This document shows, one piece after another, positions 6,528 through 14,552 of a DNA stretch of 15,798 nt. The number at the start of each line of letters is the position of its first letter. Positions within the stretch are counted from its first letter, which is position 1. The notes under the pieces are model-generated. The model did no database searches. It was not told the DNA's origin and saw only the letters and a program-made list of their open reading frames with translations. This DNA comes from Spirochaetales bacterium (GTDB lineage: Bacteria > Spirochaetota > Spirochaetia > SZUA-6 > DRHE01): the NCBI GenBank assembly GCA_023136785.1, contig JAGLQP010000009.1:1-15798 (forward strand). Reading direction: 5' to 3'. The position numbers and the translations under genes were made by a program.

Positions 6528-9500
6528 TTACGGGGAGGCCGGGCCGGAGGTCTTTTTTAAATAGACGAGACATTTCTCCTGTCCACATTCGATTTCCACG
6601 GCGCGATCGTGCTTCTTCCACTGCCAGGAGACGGCCAGAGTATCGTATTTCAGACTTCCCTCGTTGGCCTCCACGGCTTCCTTGACCCTTTGCGAACCGA
6701 AGAGAAACAGCTCGATGCGGTCGGTGACCTCCAGGTCCATCTCTTTACGCAGGTTCTGAATCCCCCGCACCAGGTCCCGGGCCATTCCCTCCTGGATGAG
6801 CTCATCGCTGAGTTCCGGATCCAGGGCCACCGTAAGAGAGCCTTCATTGAGAACCTTAAGATTTTCCTTCTCCGTCCTCGCAATGATCACACCCTCTTCC
6901 GTCAGATCGAACACTCGAAGTGCAGTATCCCCTCTGCCGATCTCCATGGACAGGGTGGCACCTTCTAGAAGCGACTGGATCTCCCGCATCGATAGTCCCT
7001 CGATCCGGGCCGCCGCCGCTTTCATGTCCTTTCCCAGCTGTTTCCCCAGGACCCTATAGTTCGGCTTGGCCGTATACACGACCAGCTCCTCCTCGTTTTC
7101 ACGGAACACGACGCTTCGGACATTCAACTCGTCCTTGATCAGATCCTCCATCTCGATGAGGATGCGTTTCTCCTGCTGATCTTTGGTTACCAGGTGCAGC
7201 GCCTTCAGAGGCTGGCGGATCTTGAGGTTGTGCAGAGTCCGCAGAGCCCGGCCCATGGACACGGCTTGCCGGGTTAGCTTCATCTTCTGTTCCAGCTCTA
7301 CATCCCTTCGTCCCGGATCGTAGACCGGAAAATCCGTTAGATGGACCGATTCCGGCAGTCCTTTGGCTTTGAGATTCCCGTAGATCTCCTCCGTGATGAA
7401 GGGGATAAAAGGAGCAGCCACCTGGACGAGGGTGATCAAGACGGAGTACAGGGTCTCGTAGGCCTGGCGTTTGTCCACGTCGTTCTTGGATTCGGGTCTC
7501 CAGAACCGGCGGCGGGATCGACGAATGTACCAATTGTTCAGCAGGTCGATGAACTCAACGATAGGGTTAATCCCTTTCTGCAGATCGTAGAGATCGAGCT
7601 GCTCGCTGACCTGCTGTACCAACCCTTGAGTCTCCGAAAGGATCCAGCGGTCTATTGGATTTTCCGGGTTTTCCGGCGCCTGTACCGGCCGCACCTTGTC
7701 GATGTTGGCATAGGTCACGAAGAAGCTGTAGGAGTTCCACAGAGGAATGATCACATTCTTCAGCACCTCTTTGACCCCTGTATCGGAGTAGCGCAGATCT
7801 TCCGCTTTGACGCAGGCCGAGTGCATCAGGAACAAACGCAGAGCATCGGCTCCAAATTCGTTCATCACCTCCATCGGATCTGGAAAGTTTCTGGCCGACT
7901 TGGACATCTTTTTTCCGTCCTCGGCCAGCACCAAACCGTTGACGATGCAGTGGGTAAAGGCGGGTTTGTCAAACAGAGCCGCCGCCAGGACGGTCAGGGT
8001 GTAAAACCAGCCCCTCGTCTGGTCCAATCCCTCGGAGATGAAGTCAGCAGGGAAGTTGGCTTCGAAGTGCTCCCGATTCTCGAAGGGATAGTGGTTCTGG
8101 GCGTAGGGCATGGCCCCGGATTCAAACCAACAGTCCAACACCTCGGGAATCCGCCGCATCGTAGCGCCGCAACTGCAGGGGAAGGTTATTTCGTCGACGA
8201 AGTGCTTGTGCATATCCTGGACCTTGCGATTGGACCGCTGCTCCAACTCGGCCCGGCTTCCGATACATACCTGCTCGCCGCAGCTGTCGCACTTCCAGAT
8301 CGGAATGGGATTACCCCAGTACCGGTTTCGGGAAATCGCCCAATCCCGGGCACCCTCGAGCCACTTGCCAAACCTTCCATCCCGGATGTGGCCGGGCACC
8401 CAAAAGATCCGGCTGTTGGCGCTGAGCATGCTCGCCTTGATCTTCTGAATGTTGACGAACCAGGAAGAGATGGCTCGGTAGATCAAGGGGGAGGTGCAGC
8501 GCCAGCAGTGGGGATAGGCGTGGAGATAGCTGGAGTGATGAACCACGACACCCCGGGCCTTGAGGTCTTTGACGATCCTCTTGTCCGCCTCCTTTACGAA
8601 AAGCCCCTGGTAATCCGTTACCTCTTCGGTAAACCTGGCCTCGGCATCCACGGGACACACCGTAGGAACATCGGAACCTTTAAGCAACATGTAGTCGTCT
8701 TCGCCGAATCCCGGGGCGGTGTGTACGATCCCGGTTCCCTCCTCGATGGAAACGTAATCCGCCACATGGGTGCGGAAAGCTCCCCTTTCGCGGAGAGAGG
8801 CGAAATAGGGGAACAGGGGCTCGTATTCCAATCCCGCCAGCTCTTTGCCCCTGTACTCCTGCACCACTTTGTAGTCCTGGGGATTCTTGTAGTAGGTCTC
8901 CAACCTCTCCTTGGCCACGATATAGAACTCCTGACCGTCGGCCACCTTCACGTACTCGATCTCCGGACCCAGGGCCAGGGCGAGGTTGGAAGGCAGAGTC
9001 CAAGGTGTGGTGGTCCAGGCCAGGAAATAGGTACTCTCTTCGTTCAGCAGCTTGAACTTGACGGTGATCGAGGGATCCTGAACATCCTGATACCCACCCA
9101 GGTTGAGCTCGAAGTTGGACAGGGCGGTGGAACAGCGCGGACAGTAGGGCAGGATGTAGAACCCCTCGTACAGCAGCTCGCGTTTCCACAACTCCTGCAT
9201 GATCCACCAGATCGACTCCATATAGTCCGGTTCCATGGTCTTGTAATCGTTATCGAAGTCGACCCACCTGCCGAGCCGGGTGATGACGCTGCGCCACTCC
9301 GCAGTGTAGCGAAGCACGATCGACCGGCAGGCCTCGTTGAAACGGGCGATTCCATACTCCTCGATCTGTCGCTTGCCCGAGATACCCAGCTCCTTCTCCA
9401 TCTCGTATTCCACGGGCAGACCGTGGCAGTCCCAGCCGAAACGCCGCTCGACCTTCTTGCCCCGCATCGCTTTGTAGCGCGGGATGATGTCCTTGATCGT

Positions 9501-9686
9501 TCCGGGAACGAAGTGTCCGAAGTGGGGCAGTCCGGTAGCAAAGGGAGGTCCGTCGTAGAATACGTATTCTTCGCAGCCCTCCCGCTGCTGGATTGATTTC
9601 TCAAAGATTTTGTGTTTCTGCCAAAACTCGAGTATCCCCTCTTCCATATTGGGAAAACTGAGCTTGGAATCGACAGGTTTGTACAA
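6528..9686 (-). CDS. ileS: Isoleucyl-tRNA synthetase, long eukaryote-like type
   Basis: A 1052-residue class I synthetase charging tRNA-Ile. Visible elements: the HIGH-type signature HFGH at 55-58 (GPPFATGLPHFGH), the CP1 editing-domain WTTTPWTLPSN at about 224-234, HCWRC and CDSCGE zinc-type cysteine pairs, and KMSKS at 593-597. Length and sequence style fit the eukaryote-like (type 2) IleRS known from spirochaetes and chlamydiae; such enzymes are often mupirocin-tolerant, which is inference here. The start is TTG at 9686, supported by GGAGGT four bases upstream. No in-frame ATG gives the expected YKPVDSKLSFPNMEE beginning. It leads the minus-strand unit through the lipoprotein, hisH, hisF and the quinone-oxidoreductase gene. 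Confidence 0.96.
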   Translation of the reverse strand: MYKPVDSKLSFPNMEEGILEFWQKHKIFEKSIQQREGCEEYVFYDGPPFATGLPHFGHFVPGTIKDIIPRYKAMRGKKVERRFGWDCHGLPVEYEMEKELGISGKRQIEEYGIARFNEACRSIVLRYTAEWRSVITRLGRWVDFDNDYKTMEPDYMESIWWIMQELWKRELLYEGFYILPYCPRCSTALSNFELNLGGYQDVQDPSITVKFKLLNEESTYFLAWTTTPWTLPSNLALALGPEIEYVKVADGQEFYIVAKERLETYYKNPQDYKVVQEYRGKELAGLEYEPLFPYFASLRERGAFRTHVADYVSIEEGTGIVHTAPGFGEDDYMLLKGSDVPTVCPVDAEARFTEEVTDYQGLFVKEADKRIVKDLKARGVVVHHSSYLHAYPHCWRCTSPLIYRAISSWFVNIQKIKASMLSANSRIFWVPGHIRDGRFGKWLEGARDWAISRNRYWGNPIPIWKCDSCGEQVCIGSRAELEQRSNRKVQDMHKHFVDEITFPCSCGATMRRIPEVLDCWFESGAMPYAQNHYPFENREHFEANFPADFISEGLDQTRGWFYTLTVLAAALFDKPAFTHCIVNGLVLAEDGKKMSKSARNFPDPMEVMNEFGADALRLFLMHSACVKAEDLRYSDTGVKEVLKNVIIPLWNSYSFFVTYANIDKVRPVQAPENPENPIDRWILSETQGLVQQVSEQLDLYDLQKGINPIVEFIDLLNNWYIRRSRRRFWRPESKNDVDKRQAYETLYSVLITLVQVAAPFIPFITEEIYGNLKAKGLPESVHLTDFPVYDPGRRDVELEQKMKLTRQAVSMGRALRTLHNLKIRQPLKALHLVTKDQQEKRILIEMEDLIKDELNVRSVVFRENEEELVVYTAKPNYRVLGKQLGKDMKAAAARIEGLSMREIQSLLEGATLSMEIGRGDTALRVFDLTEEGVIIARTEKENLKVLNEGSLTVALDPELSDELIQEGMARDLVRGIQNLRKEMDLEVTDRIELFLFGSQRVKEAVEANEGSLKYDTLAVSWQWKKHDRAVEIECGQEKCLVYLKKTSGPASP

Positions 9687-9719
9687 ATATACCTCCGGCC
9701 AAGCAACTATATGGGATCG

Positions 9720-9749
9720 ATTCTAAACTGGATGGCTGCGCACTGTCAA
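9720..9749 (-). promoter_or_regulatory. Promoter of the ileS unit
   Basis: On the minus strand a perfect -35 TTGACA (9749-9744) is followed after 18 bases by TAGAAT (9725-9720), a five-of-six -10. Transcription would start about 26 bases before the TTG start codon, leaving no room for a T-box leader. The first spacer bases belong to the inverted 11-bp element described separately. Confidence 0.7.
9736..9746 (-). repeat. 11-bp element, copy 1 (ileS promoter side)
   Basis: ACAGTGCGCAG read on the minus strand, overlapping the 3' half of the ileS -35 box and the start of the spacer. It matches the plus-strand copy at 9819-9829 at 10 of 11 positions. Confidence 0.4.
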
Positions 9750-9783
9750 AGACGCTACGCGCACCCTCAGCCGAGGCTCAAAG

Positions 9784-9813
9784 TTGACATTGTGACCTGT
9801 TATCCAGTACACT
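9784..9813 (+). promoter_or_regulatory. Promoter of the HEAT/cyclase gene
   Basis: A perfect -35 TTGACA (9784-9789) and a -10 TACACT (9808-9813), separated by 18 bases. The start would be near 9820, about 20 bases before the ATG, with no clear Shine-Dalgarno in the short leader. Confidence 0.65.
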
Positions 9814-9818
9814 AGTTT

Positions 9819-9829
9819 ACAGTGCGTAG
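9819..9829 (+). repeat. 11-bp element, copy 2 (cyclase side)
   Basis: ACAGTGCGTAG on the plus strand at the expected transcription start of the cyclase gene. It differs from the inverted copy at 9736-9746 by one base; the copies are separated by 72 bases. Confidence 0.4.
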
Positions 9830-9840
9830 TTCAACAATAT

Positions 9841-12800
9841 ATGAACAATAGCAAAAACATAGTAAAAAGGAAAAATTCTGTATCACCTAAAGAGACAAAA
9901 ATTACCGCCCTTACCCTGCTCAGAAATTTTTACGACGAGCAGATTTTCAACGTCCTGATCAGAGAGTTCTACAACGCTGATTTGGATATCAGCCTGGCCG
10001 CGATAAACGCCTCCGCTTCTCTGGGAAACGAGGCGGCGATTTCACACCTGTATCGCATCATCGAACAGGGGAAACCCGCGCAGAAGGTGGCGGCGATTCG
10101 CACCCTGGCCCAGATCAATGCCCCTTCTTCCATAGACAAGCTGGCCAAGTACTTCACCATCTTTCAAGACAGCGAAACGCGGCGGGAACTGTTGCGTTCG
10201 ATCACGATGATCTCACCGATGCACCCTAAAACCCGCGAGCTGACCCGGACCCTGCTCCAGGATACGGCGGATGGTCAGGAGTACTACGAGATTATCCTGC
10301 CTTCTGTGCTGGAGTCTGGGGAGCTCGAGTTGGTGAAGAACAACCTGTTCAAGGCCAATCCGGATGCCCAGCGTTTCGTCTTCACCAAGCTGCTGAACTC
10401 TTCATCGGAGGAGGCAAGATCTTTCATCGATTTCTTTCGGGATAAGATACGCCAGTTCGATCCCCATACTCTGGGCTGTTTTCTCTGTGCCTACGAGTTG
10501 AAGTTTCCCAAGCCCCAAACCAACTTCGTCATCGATACCCTCCAGAGCGCCGACCCGAGGGCCACGACCTCTTTTCTGATCGCCCTGTCGGGATATCGGG
10601 GTCGGATGGAGAATCCTCAGCGCGTATTTCGGTTGCTGCTGCGGATGCCCTACGTCGATATGGATACCGAAGGCCTAACCGGAGATTTCCTCGGGAAAAT
10701 CATGGAGGAAGTGAAGAAGGAATCCCCCCTGCTGCTGAACGAGTTTCTCTTCACCACGGCAACCAACCTCGAGGCGGTCTTCGCCAAGCTCAAGAAGCAG
10801 TACGTACCCCTGAAGGGCATCAAGGAAACCGACGCCCTGCTTGCGGTAGTGTTTACCAAGATTCTCGAGCAGTACGCCACGCCGGAGATCCTGCAGGAAA
10901 TCCAAAATTTCTTCAGGACGGATTCCGCGGACGACCCGGCGGTTCTCATCAGCAAAATGCGGGAAAGGATGGTCGCCGCCCCGGAGGATGACAAGAACCG
11001 GTTCGAAGCCTGCCTCCGACTGTTCATGGCTGATAATCGGGTTGCCCGGATCAACACATACCATACACTCGGCAAAGCCAATCTGAGCACTCCTGCTCTG
11101 GCTCGCAGGCTGAACCGCCTGATTCGCATCATCGGAACACTGGAGATTCGCAACTCCGGAAAAATGATCCTCGAGATCCTGAACTTCGCGAGGGTGGAGC
11201 GAGTGCCCTTCCTCGAGGAAACCTGTGTGGTAACCCTCTGCCAGCTTCTCAATCGTACCGCAATCGAGCACGCACAGGTCGTCTTTGCCGAGGCCAGGAA
11301 GTACCCGCACTCGCTGCGGGGATACATTCGGGCAGCTCGTTTCGTGCCCGTCAAAATATTCATCAATCCTCTTCTCAAATTGCTGTTGAATCCCAAAGTG
11401 CCCGAAAAAACACGGACTCTGACCGTGGATTCTCTCAAAGTTATGAATTTGGCAGGGATGAGAACGGCCCTGCCTGCCCTGATACGGGCGCTGACAGTCA
11501 AGGAAATCGGGGAGACCCTGAGAGAGGATATCGCCTCGATTCTCGCCACCCACGGGGACTCAGGCGTCTTACAGCCCCTGATCGATCTGACCGGAAGCGC
11601 CGAGGGATTTGTCCGGCGTTTGAGCATCCGCACCTTGAAGGTCCTGGCGGGCAGAGAGAAGAACATCCCCGTCGATGTACTGACAAACCGACTGTATCTG
11701 CTCCTCGAAGATTCGCTTCCAGCGGTCCAGATCGAAGCCCTGCTGGCCCTACTTGCCCTAGGGGATGACTACGCTGTCCAGATCTTGGACGACTACATAA
11801 CCGCAAAGGACGAAACTGCTTCCGTGGAGATCCTCAAGAATCTCGATCAGGGAGTCTCCCGCGAACTGATGGTCAAGGTCCTGAAACTGATCAACGCCCA
11901 GAGCAAGAAAATCCACGAAGAGCTGCGCCGGATTCTGCCCCCCTTCTGCCAGGGACCTTTGGCTGAAGATATCCGCACCAGTCTCCTCGACGCACTGAAA
12001 GAAAAGGGGGGAGGCGGCGTTCCGGCACGGGCCTCCGATCGGCCGGAAGTTTCTAAGAGCGACACCTTCATCCAGCAGGCCAAGCTGGACTTCAAGCTCC
12101 GACGGGAGAACGCCCAGGATCTTACAGTCCTTTTCACAGACATCGTCAGTTACACGGAGAAGAGCTCCCAGTCCGACGCCCGCACCTTGTTCGAGTTGAT
12201 CCGGGCCTTCGAGGGCATCACCCTGCCCACCATCGAGCGGCTGAACGGGGAGCTGATCAAGAAGAGCGGAGACGGTCTGCTCGCGGCATTCAAGCATCCT
12301 TTGAACGCCGTCATCGCCGCCATGGAGATACAGAAGCAGATCCAGGAGTACAACGAGTACAAGATGGAGGCGGAACGCTTCAGCGTCAGGGTGGGATTGA
12401 ACACCGGTCTGGTTATCCGCAAAGACGGACACATCTTCGGGGATACGGTGAACGTTGCCTCCCGAATGGAGACCTCCGCAACTCCCGGGGATATCTATTT
12501 AACCCAGAACACATACAATGAGATCAAAGAATTCATCCGCTGCACCCGGCTGGGAGACCTCCAGGTCAAGGGCAAGACCGAGGCGATCACCGCCTACCAA
12601 GCGCAGGAGATCCTCATCGATCTGAATAAGGTAATGGCGGAGTCCCCCGACAGTGTTGGGGCCGACAAGGGCGGTACCGATGCCGGATCTCTGCAGAATC
12701 TCAAAGAGTCGATGTTCAAACCCGAGTTCGACATGCCTGCCGGGATCGACCTGAATGACCGTCTTCTCACCGGTCTGGAAGGCTTGTTCACGGACATGAG

Positions 12801-12924
12801 CACTGCTGTGGAAAAAATCTCGAAGGACTATCATGAAGAGTTCATCTTCAAGCGATTCCTCCATGAAAAGTGGACCGAGATCATGAGAGCAGCCGGCGAA
12901 AGCAAGGATTCGGCCACCGTTTGA
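9841..12924 (+). CDS. HEAT-repeat protein with C-terminal class III adenylate/guanylate cyclase domain
   Basis: A 1027-residue, apparently cytosolic protein. Most of it is an alpha-helical HEAT-like solenoid, clearest at residues about 18-120 and 520-725; no transmembrane segment or signal peptide is visible. A class III nucleotide cyclase domain follows at about 755-920. Metal aspartates are Asp767 (LFTDIVSYT) and Asp811 (KKSGDG), transition-state residues are Asn871 and Arg875 (VNVASRM), and the phosphate lysine is probably Lys912 (VKGKT). Of the purine-recognition pair, Lys807 is present, but the position aligned with Asp1018 of mammalian adenylyl cyclase is His864 (GHIFGDTVN). An additional ~110-residue helical tail follows. 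Catalytic residues suggest an active enzyme; nucleotide specificity is uncertain. The solenoid is probably a regulatory input or partner-binding scaffold. The ATG has no visible Shine-Dalgarno but is the only plausible start after the promoter. Confidence 0.88.
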   Translation: MNNSKNIVKRKNSVSPKETKITALTLLRNFYDEQIFNVLIREFYNADLDISLAAINASASLGNEAAISHLYRIIEQGKPAQKVAAIRTLAQINAPSSIDKLAKYFTIFQDSETRRELLRSITMISPMHPKTRELTRTLLQDTADGQEYYEIILPSVLESGELELVKNNLFKANPDAQRFVFTKLLNSSSEEARSFIDFFRDKIRQFDPHTLGCFLCAYELKFPKPQTNFVIDTLQSADPRATTSFLIALSGYRGRMENPQRVFRLLLRMPYVDMDTEGLTGDFLGKIMEEVKKESPLLLNEFLFTTATNLEAVFAKLKKQYVPLKGIKETDALLAVVFTKILEQYATPEILQEIQNFFRTDSADDPAVLISKMRERMVAAPEDDKNRFEACLRLFMADNRVARINTYHTLGKANLSTPALARRLNRLIRIIGTLEIRNSGKMILEILNFARVERVPFLEETCVVTLCQLLNRTAIEHAQVVFAEARKYPHSLRGYIRAARFVPVKIFINPLLKLLLNPKVPEKTRTLTVDSLKVMNLAGMRTALPALIRALTVKEIGETLREDIASILATHGDSGVLQPLIDLTGSAEGFVRRLSIRTLKVLAGREKNIPVDVLTNRLYLLLEDSLPAVQIEALLALLALGDDYAVQILDDYITAKDETASVEILKNLDQGVSRELMVKVLKLINAQSKKIHEELRRILPPFCQGPLAEDIRTSLLDALKEKGGGGVPARASDRPEVSKSDTFIQQAKLDFKLRRENAQDLTVLFTDIVSYTEKSSQSDARTLFELIRAFEGITLPTIERLNGELIKKSGDGLLAAFKHPLNAVIAAMEIQKQIQEYNEYKMEAERFSVRVGLNTGLVIRKDGHIFGDTVNVASRMETSATPGDIYLTQNTYNEIKEFIRCTRLGDLQVKGKTEAITAYQAQEILIDLNKVMAESPDSVGADKGGTDAGSLQNLKESMFKPEFDMPAGIDLNDRLLTGLEGLFTDMSTAVEKISKDYHEEFIFKRFLHEKWTEIMRAAGESKDSATV

Positions 12925-12949
12925 CTCTTTTGCCCCAAGGTGTTATAGT
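12921..12949 (+). promoter_or_regulatory. Promoter of the infC-rpmI-rplT operon
   Basis: TTGACT (12921-12926) and TATAGT (12944-12949), each five of six to consensus, with exactly 17 bases between. The -35 box contains the TGA stop of the cyclase gene, so the upstream gene runs right up to the promoter. The leader to the infC start is about 42 bases, too short for a large L20-binding leader like that of B. subtilis. Confidence 0.7.
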
Positions 12950-12997
12950 ATTTTTGGCACATCGATATCTAATGAAACGCCTCAAAGAGGGGGTCTA

Positions 12998-13516
12998 TTG
13001 GCAGTAAAAGATCAACGGATCAATAAGATGATCCAGGTTCGTGAAGTGCGTCTGATCGACGACAAGGGGGAGCAACGGGGAATCGTGCCTACCGCCGAAG
13101 CCCTGCAAATCGCGACGGACGTCGGTCTTGATCTTGTCGAAGTTTCACCGCATGCGAAACCGCCCGTGTGCAAGCTTGTGGACTACGGCAAATACAAGTT
13201 CGAACAGGAAAAGCGGCTCCGGGAAGCCAAGAGGAAGCAGAAGCAGGTCAAGCTCAAAGAGATACGCATGCAGCCCAAGATAGAAGAGCACGATCTGGGC
13301 TTCAAGACCAAGCACATCAAAGAGTTCCTCGAGGAGGGATTCAAGGTCAAGGTGTCCGTGCGGTTTCGAGGACGGGAATTGGCTCATCTGGAGCTGGGCA
13401 GGAATGTACTCAGAAGAGTACGGGAGTTGCTCGGTGATTCCTTTGTAATTGAAAAGAATCCCCAGATGGAGGGCCGGATGATGTCGATGTTCATAAGTCC
13501 GAAATCGAGAAAATAG
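12998..13516 (+). CDS. infC: Translation initiation factor IF-3
   Basis: A 172-residue IF-3 that binds the 30S subunit, prevents premature 50S joining and checks start-codon pairing. The N-terminal domain has the RINKMIQVREVRLIDDKGEQRG pattern in two blocks, then a basic Lys/Arg/Gln linker (about residues 66-86), then the C-terminal domain with the VRFRGRELAH motif. The start is TTG at 12998, preceded by a GAGGGGG Shine-Dalgarno; no in-frame ATG lies upstream and the next Met is inside the conserved domain. IF-3 genes often use non-ATG starts, which in E. coli (AUU) underlies autoregulation. First gene of the ribosomal operon. Confidence 0.95.
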   Translation: MAVKDQRINKMIQVREVRLIDDKGEQRGIVPTAEALQIATDVGLDLVEVSPHAKPPVCKLVDYGKYKFEQEKRLREAKRKQKQVKLKEIRMQPKIEEHDLGFKTKHIKEFLEEGFKVKVSVRFRGRELAHLELGRNVLRRVRELLGDSFVIEKNPQMEGRMMSMFISPKSRK

Positions 13517-13537
13517 AACGAGGGGTGAGGAAACCAT

Positions 13538-13735
13538 ATGCCAAAGATGAAAACCAGGAGAAGCGCAGCCAAGAGATACCGAATTACCGGCTCGGGAAAG
13601 GTGCGCTACAAAAAACAGAATCTTCGGCACATACTGACGAAGAAAAACAGCAAGCGGAAACGACGATTGCGCCAATCGGCAACACTAAGCAGTGTCGAGG
13701 CCGACCGCGCTAAGAAATTACTTCCCTATGGATAA
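13538..13735 (+). CDS. rpmI: 50S ribosomal protein L35
   Basis: A 65-residue, strongly basic protein with the family start [14 protein letters not shown] and the HILTKK motif. Length is normal. A GTGAGG Shine-Dalgarno precedes the ATG by seven bases. It lies 21 bases after infC and 21 bases before rplT. Confidence 0.97.
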   Translation: MPKMKTRRSAAKRYRITGSGKVRYKKQNLRHILTKKNSKRKRRLRQSATLSSVEADRAKKLLPYG

Positions 13736-13756
13736 TGGGTAGAGGAGCCTACTACA

Positions 13757-14125
13757 ATGCCACGAGCGATAGATGGAACGAAAAGGAAGAAGCGGCGACA
13801 GAAGCTCCTGAAACATGCCAAAGGCTTCTGGGGTAGAAGGAGCAATCTGTATCGCACCGCAAAAGACGCGGTAGCCAAATCTCTGTCGTATGCCTATAGA
13901 GACCGGAAGACGAAAAAGCGAAACTTCCGTGCTCTGTGGATTACCCGGATTTCTGCGGCCTGCAGACAGCAGGACATGACCTATTCCAGCTTTATCCACG
14001 GGTTAGAGCTGGCGGGAATCCAGATCAATCGCAAAGCCCTTTCCAATCTGGCCATAGAGGATCCAAAGGCTTTTTCCACCCTGGTCGAGAAGGCAAAGGA
14101 AGCGACGGGAGCCTCGGTGAAATGA
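13757..14125 (+). CDS. rplT: 50S ribosomal protein L20
   Basis: A 122-residue 23S rRNA-binding assembly protein. Recognisable features are the basic N-terminal extension, the KHAKGFWGRRSN motif and the globular C-terminal half with WITRI, Y-S-x-F-I-H-G-L and NRK-A-L-S-N-L-A. L20 represses its own operon in several bacteria; no separate operator is evident here. Its last bases overlap the start of the next gene (ATGA). Confidence 0.97.
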   Translation: MPRAIDGTKRKKRRQKLLKHAKGFWGRRSNLYRTAKDAVAKSLSYAYRDRKTKKRNFRALWITRISAACRQQDMTYSSFIHGLELAGIQINRKALSNLAIEDPKAFSTLVEKAKEATGASVK

Positions 14126-14514
14126 TCAACCTGGAGCAGATCCAGAAACTCGAAGCAAGAGTCACCAAAGCGGTAGAACTGATCAAAGCTCTCAAGGCGG
14201 AAAATCAGTCCCTGAAGCGAACCCTCGATTCGACACAGAGCCGAATGCAGGAGCTGGAAACGCTGGTCGACGATTTCAGAAGCGATCAAAAAGATATCGA
14301 GGAATGCATACTCCGTGCGCTGGAAAATCTGAACGAGCTGGAGGATGAGATCAGCGATCGACAGGCTGATGAGGGTAAGCCTGATGAGGAGCTTCAGGAA
14401 GAGAACGCCGAGCTGGACGAGGAAGCGGATGACAGCCTGCCCTTCGAAGCCAGGGAGGTGGAGGAAAAACCCACGGGCGGCAGCGACGGTTCCGGGGAGC
14501 TGGACATTTTCTAG
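14122..14514 (+). CDS. Small coiled-coil protein with acidic tail (ZapB-like in layout)
   Basis: A 130-residue protein. Residues about 4-80 show heptad-like Leu/Ile/Val spacing with Glu/Lys/Gln-rich faces, predicting a long coiled coil. Residues about 80-130 are highly acidic (Glu/Asp-rich), low complexity, and end in LDIF. The ATG at 14122 overlaps the rplT stop (ATGA), implying translational coupling; the frame is open further upstream inside rplT, but that extension is a shadow. Being immediately before zapA and resembling ZapB in coiled-coil character suggests a partner of ZapA at the division ring, but ZapB is about 80 residues without an acidic tail, so this is inference only. Confidence 0.82.
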   Translation: MINLEQIQKLEARVTKAVELIKALKAENQSLKRTLDSTQSRMQELETLVDDFRSDQKDIEECILRALENLNELEDEISDRQADEGKPDEELQEENAELDEEADDSLPFEAREVEEKPTGGSDGSGELDIF

Positions 14515-14552
14515 AAGCGAAGCTATGGGGGAGAGGTACATCTCGGCAGGTG

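Noticed and set aside
7341..9596. Long open frame of about 750 codons on the plus strand inside ileS
   Set aside because: It lies opposite a clear isoleucyl-tRNA synthetase, follows its codon phase, and has no recognisable motif or Shine-Dalgarno. GC-rich codon use on the other strand explains it.
9687..9720. T-box or other riboswitch leader for ileS
   Set aside because: The promoter lies only about 26 bases from the start codon, and no specifier stem or T-box sequence is visible.
10675..11666. Two long minus-strand open frames within the HEAT/cyclase gene
   Set aside because: Antisense shadows without motifs; the plus-strand gene is continuous with a class III cyclase domain.
12972..13007. 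Eleven-codon leader peptide before infC as a regulatory uORF
   Set aside because: No Shine-Dalgarno precedes its ATG and the peptide has no attenuation-type codon run; kept only as a note under the infC finding.
13936..14121. N-terminal extension of the coiled-coil gene into rplT
   Set aside because: The extension is an out-of-frame reading of L20; the ATGA overlap gives a natural coupled start at 14122.
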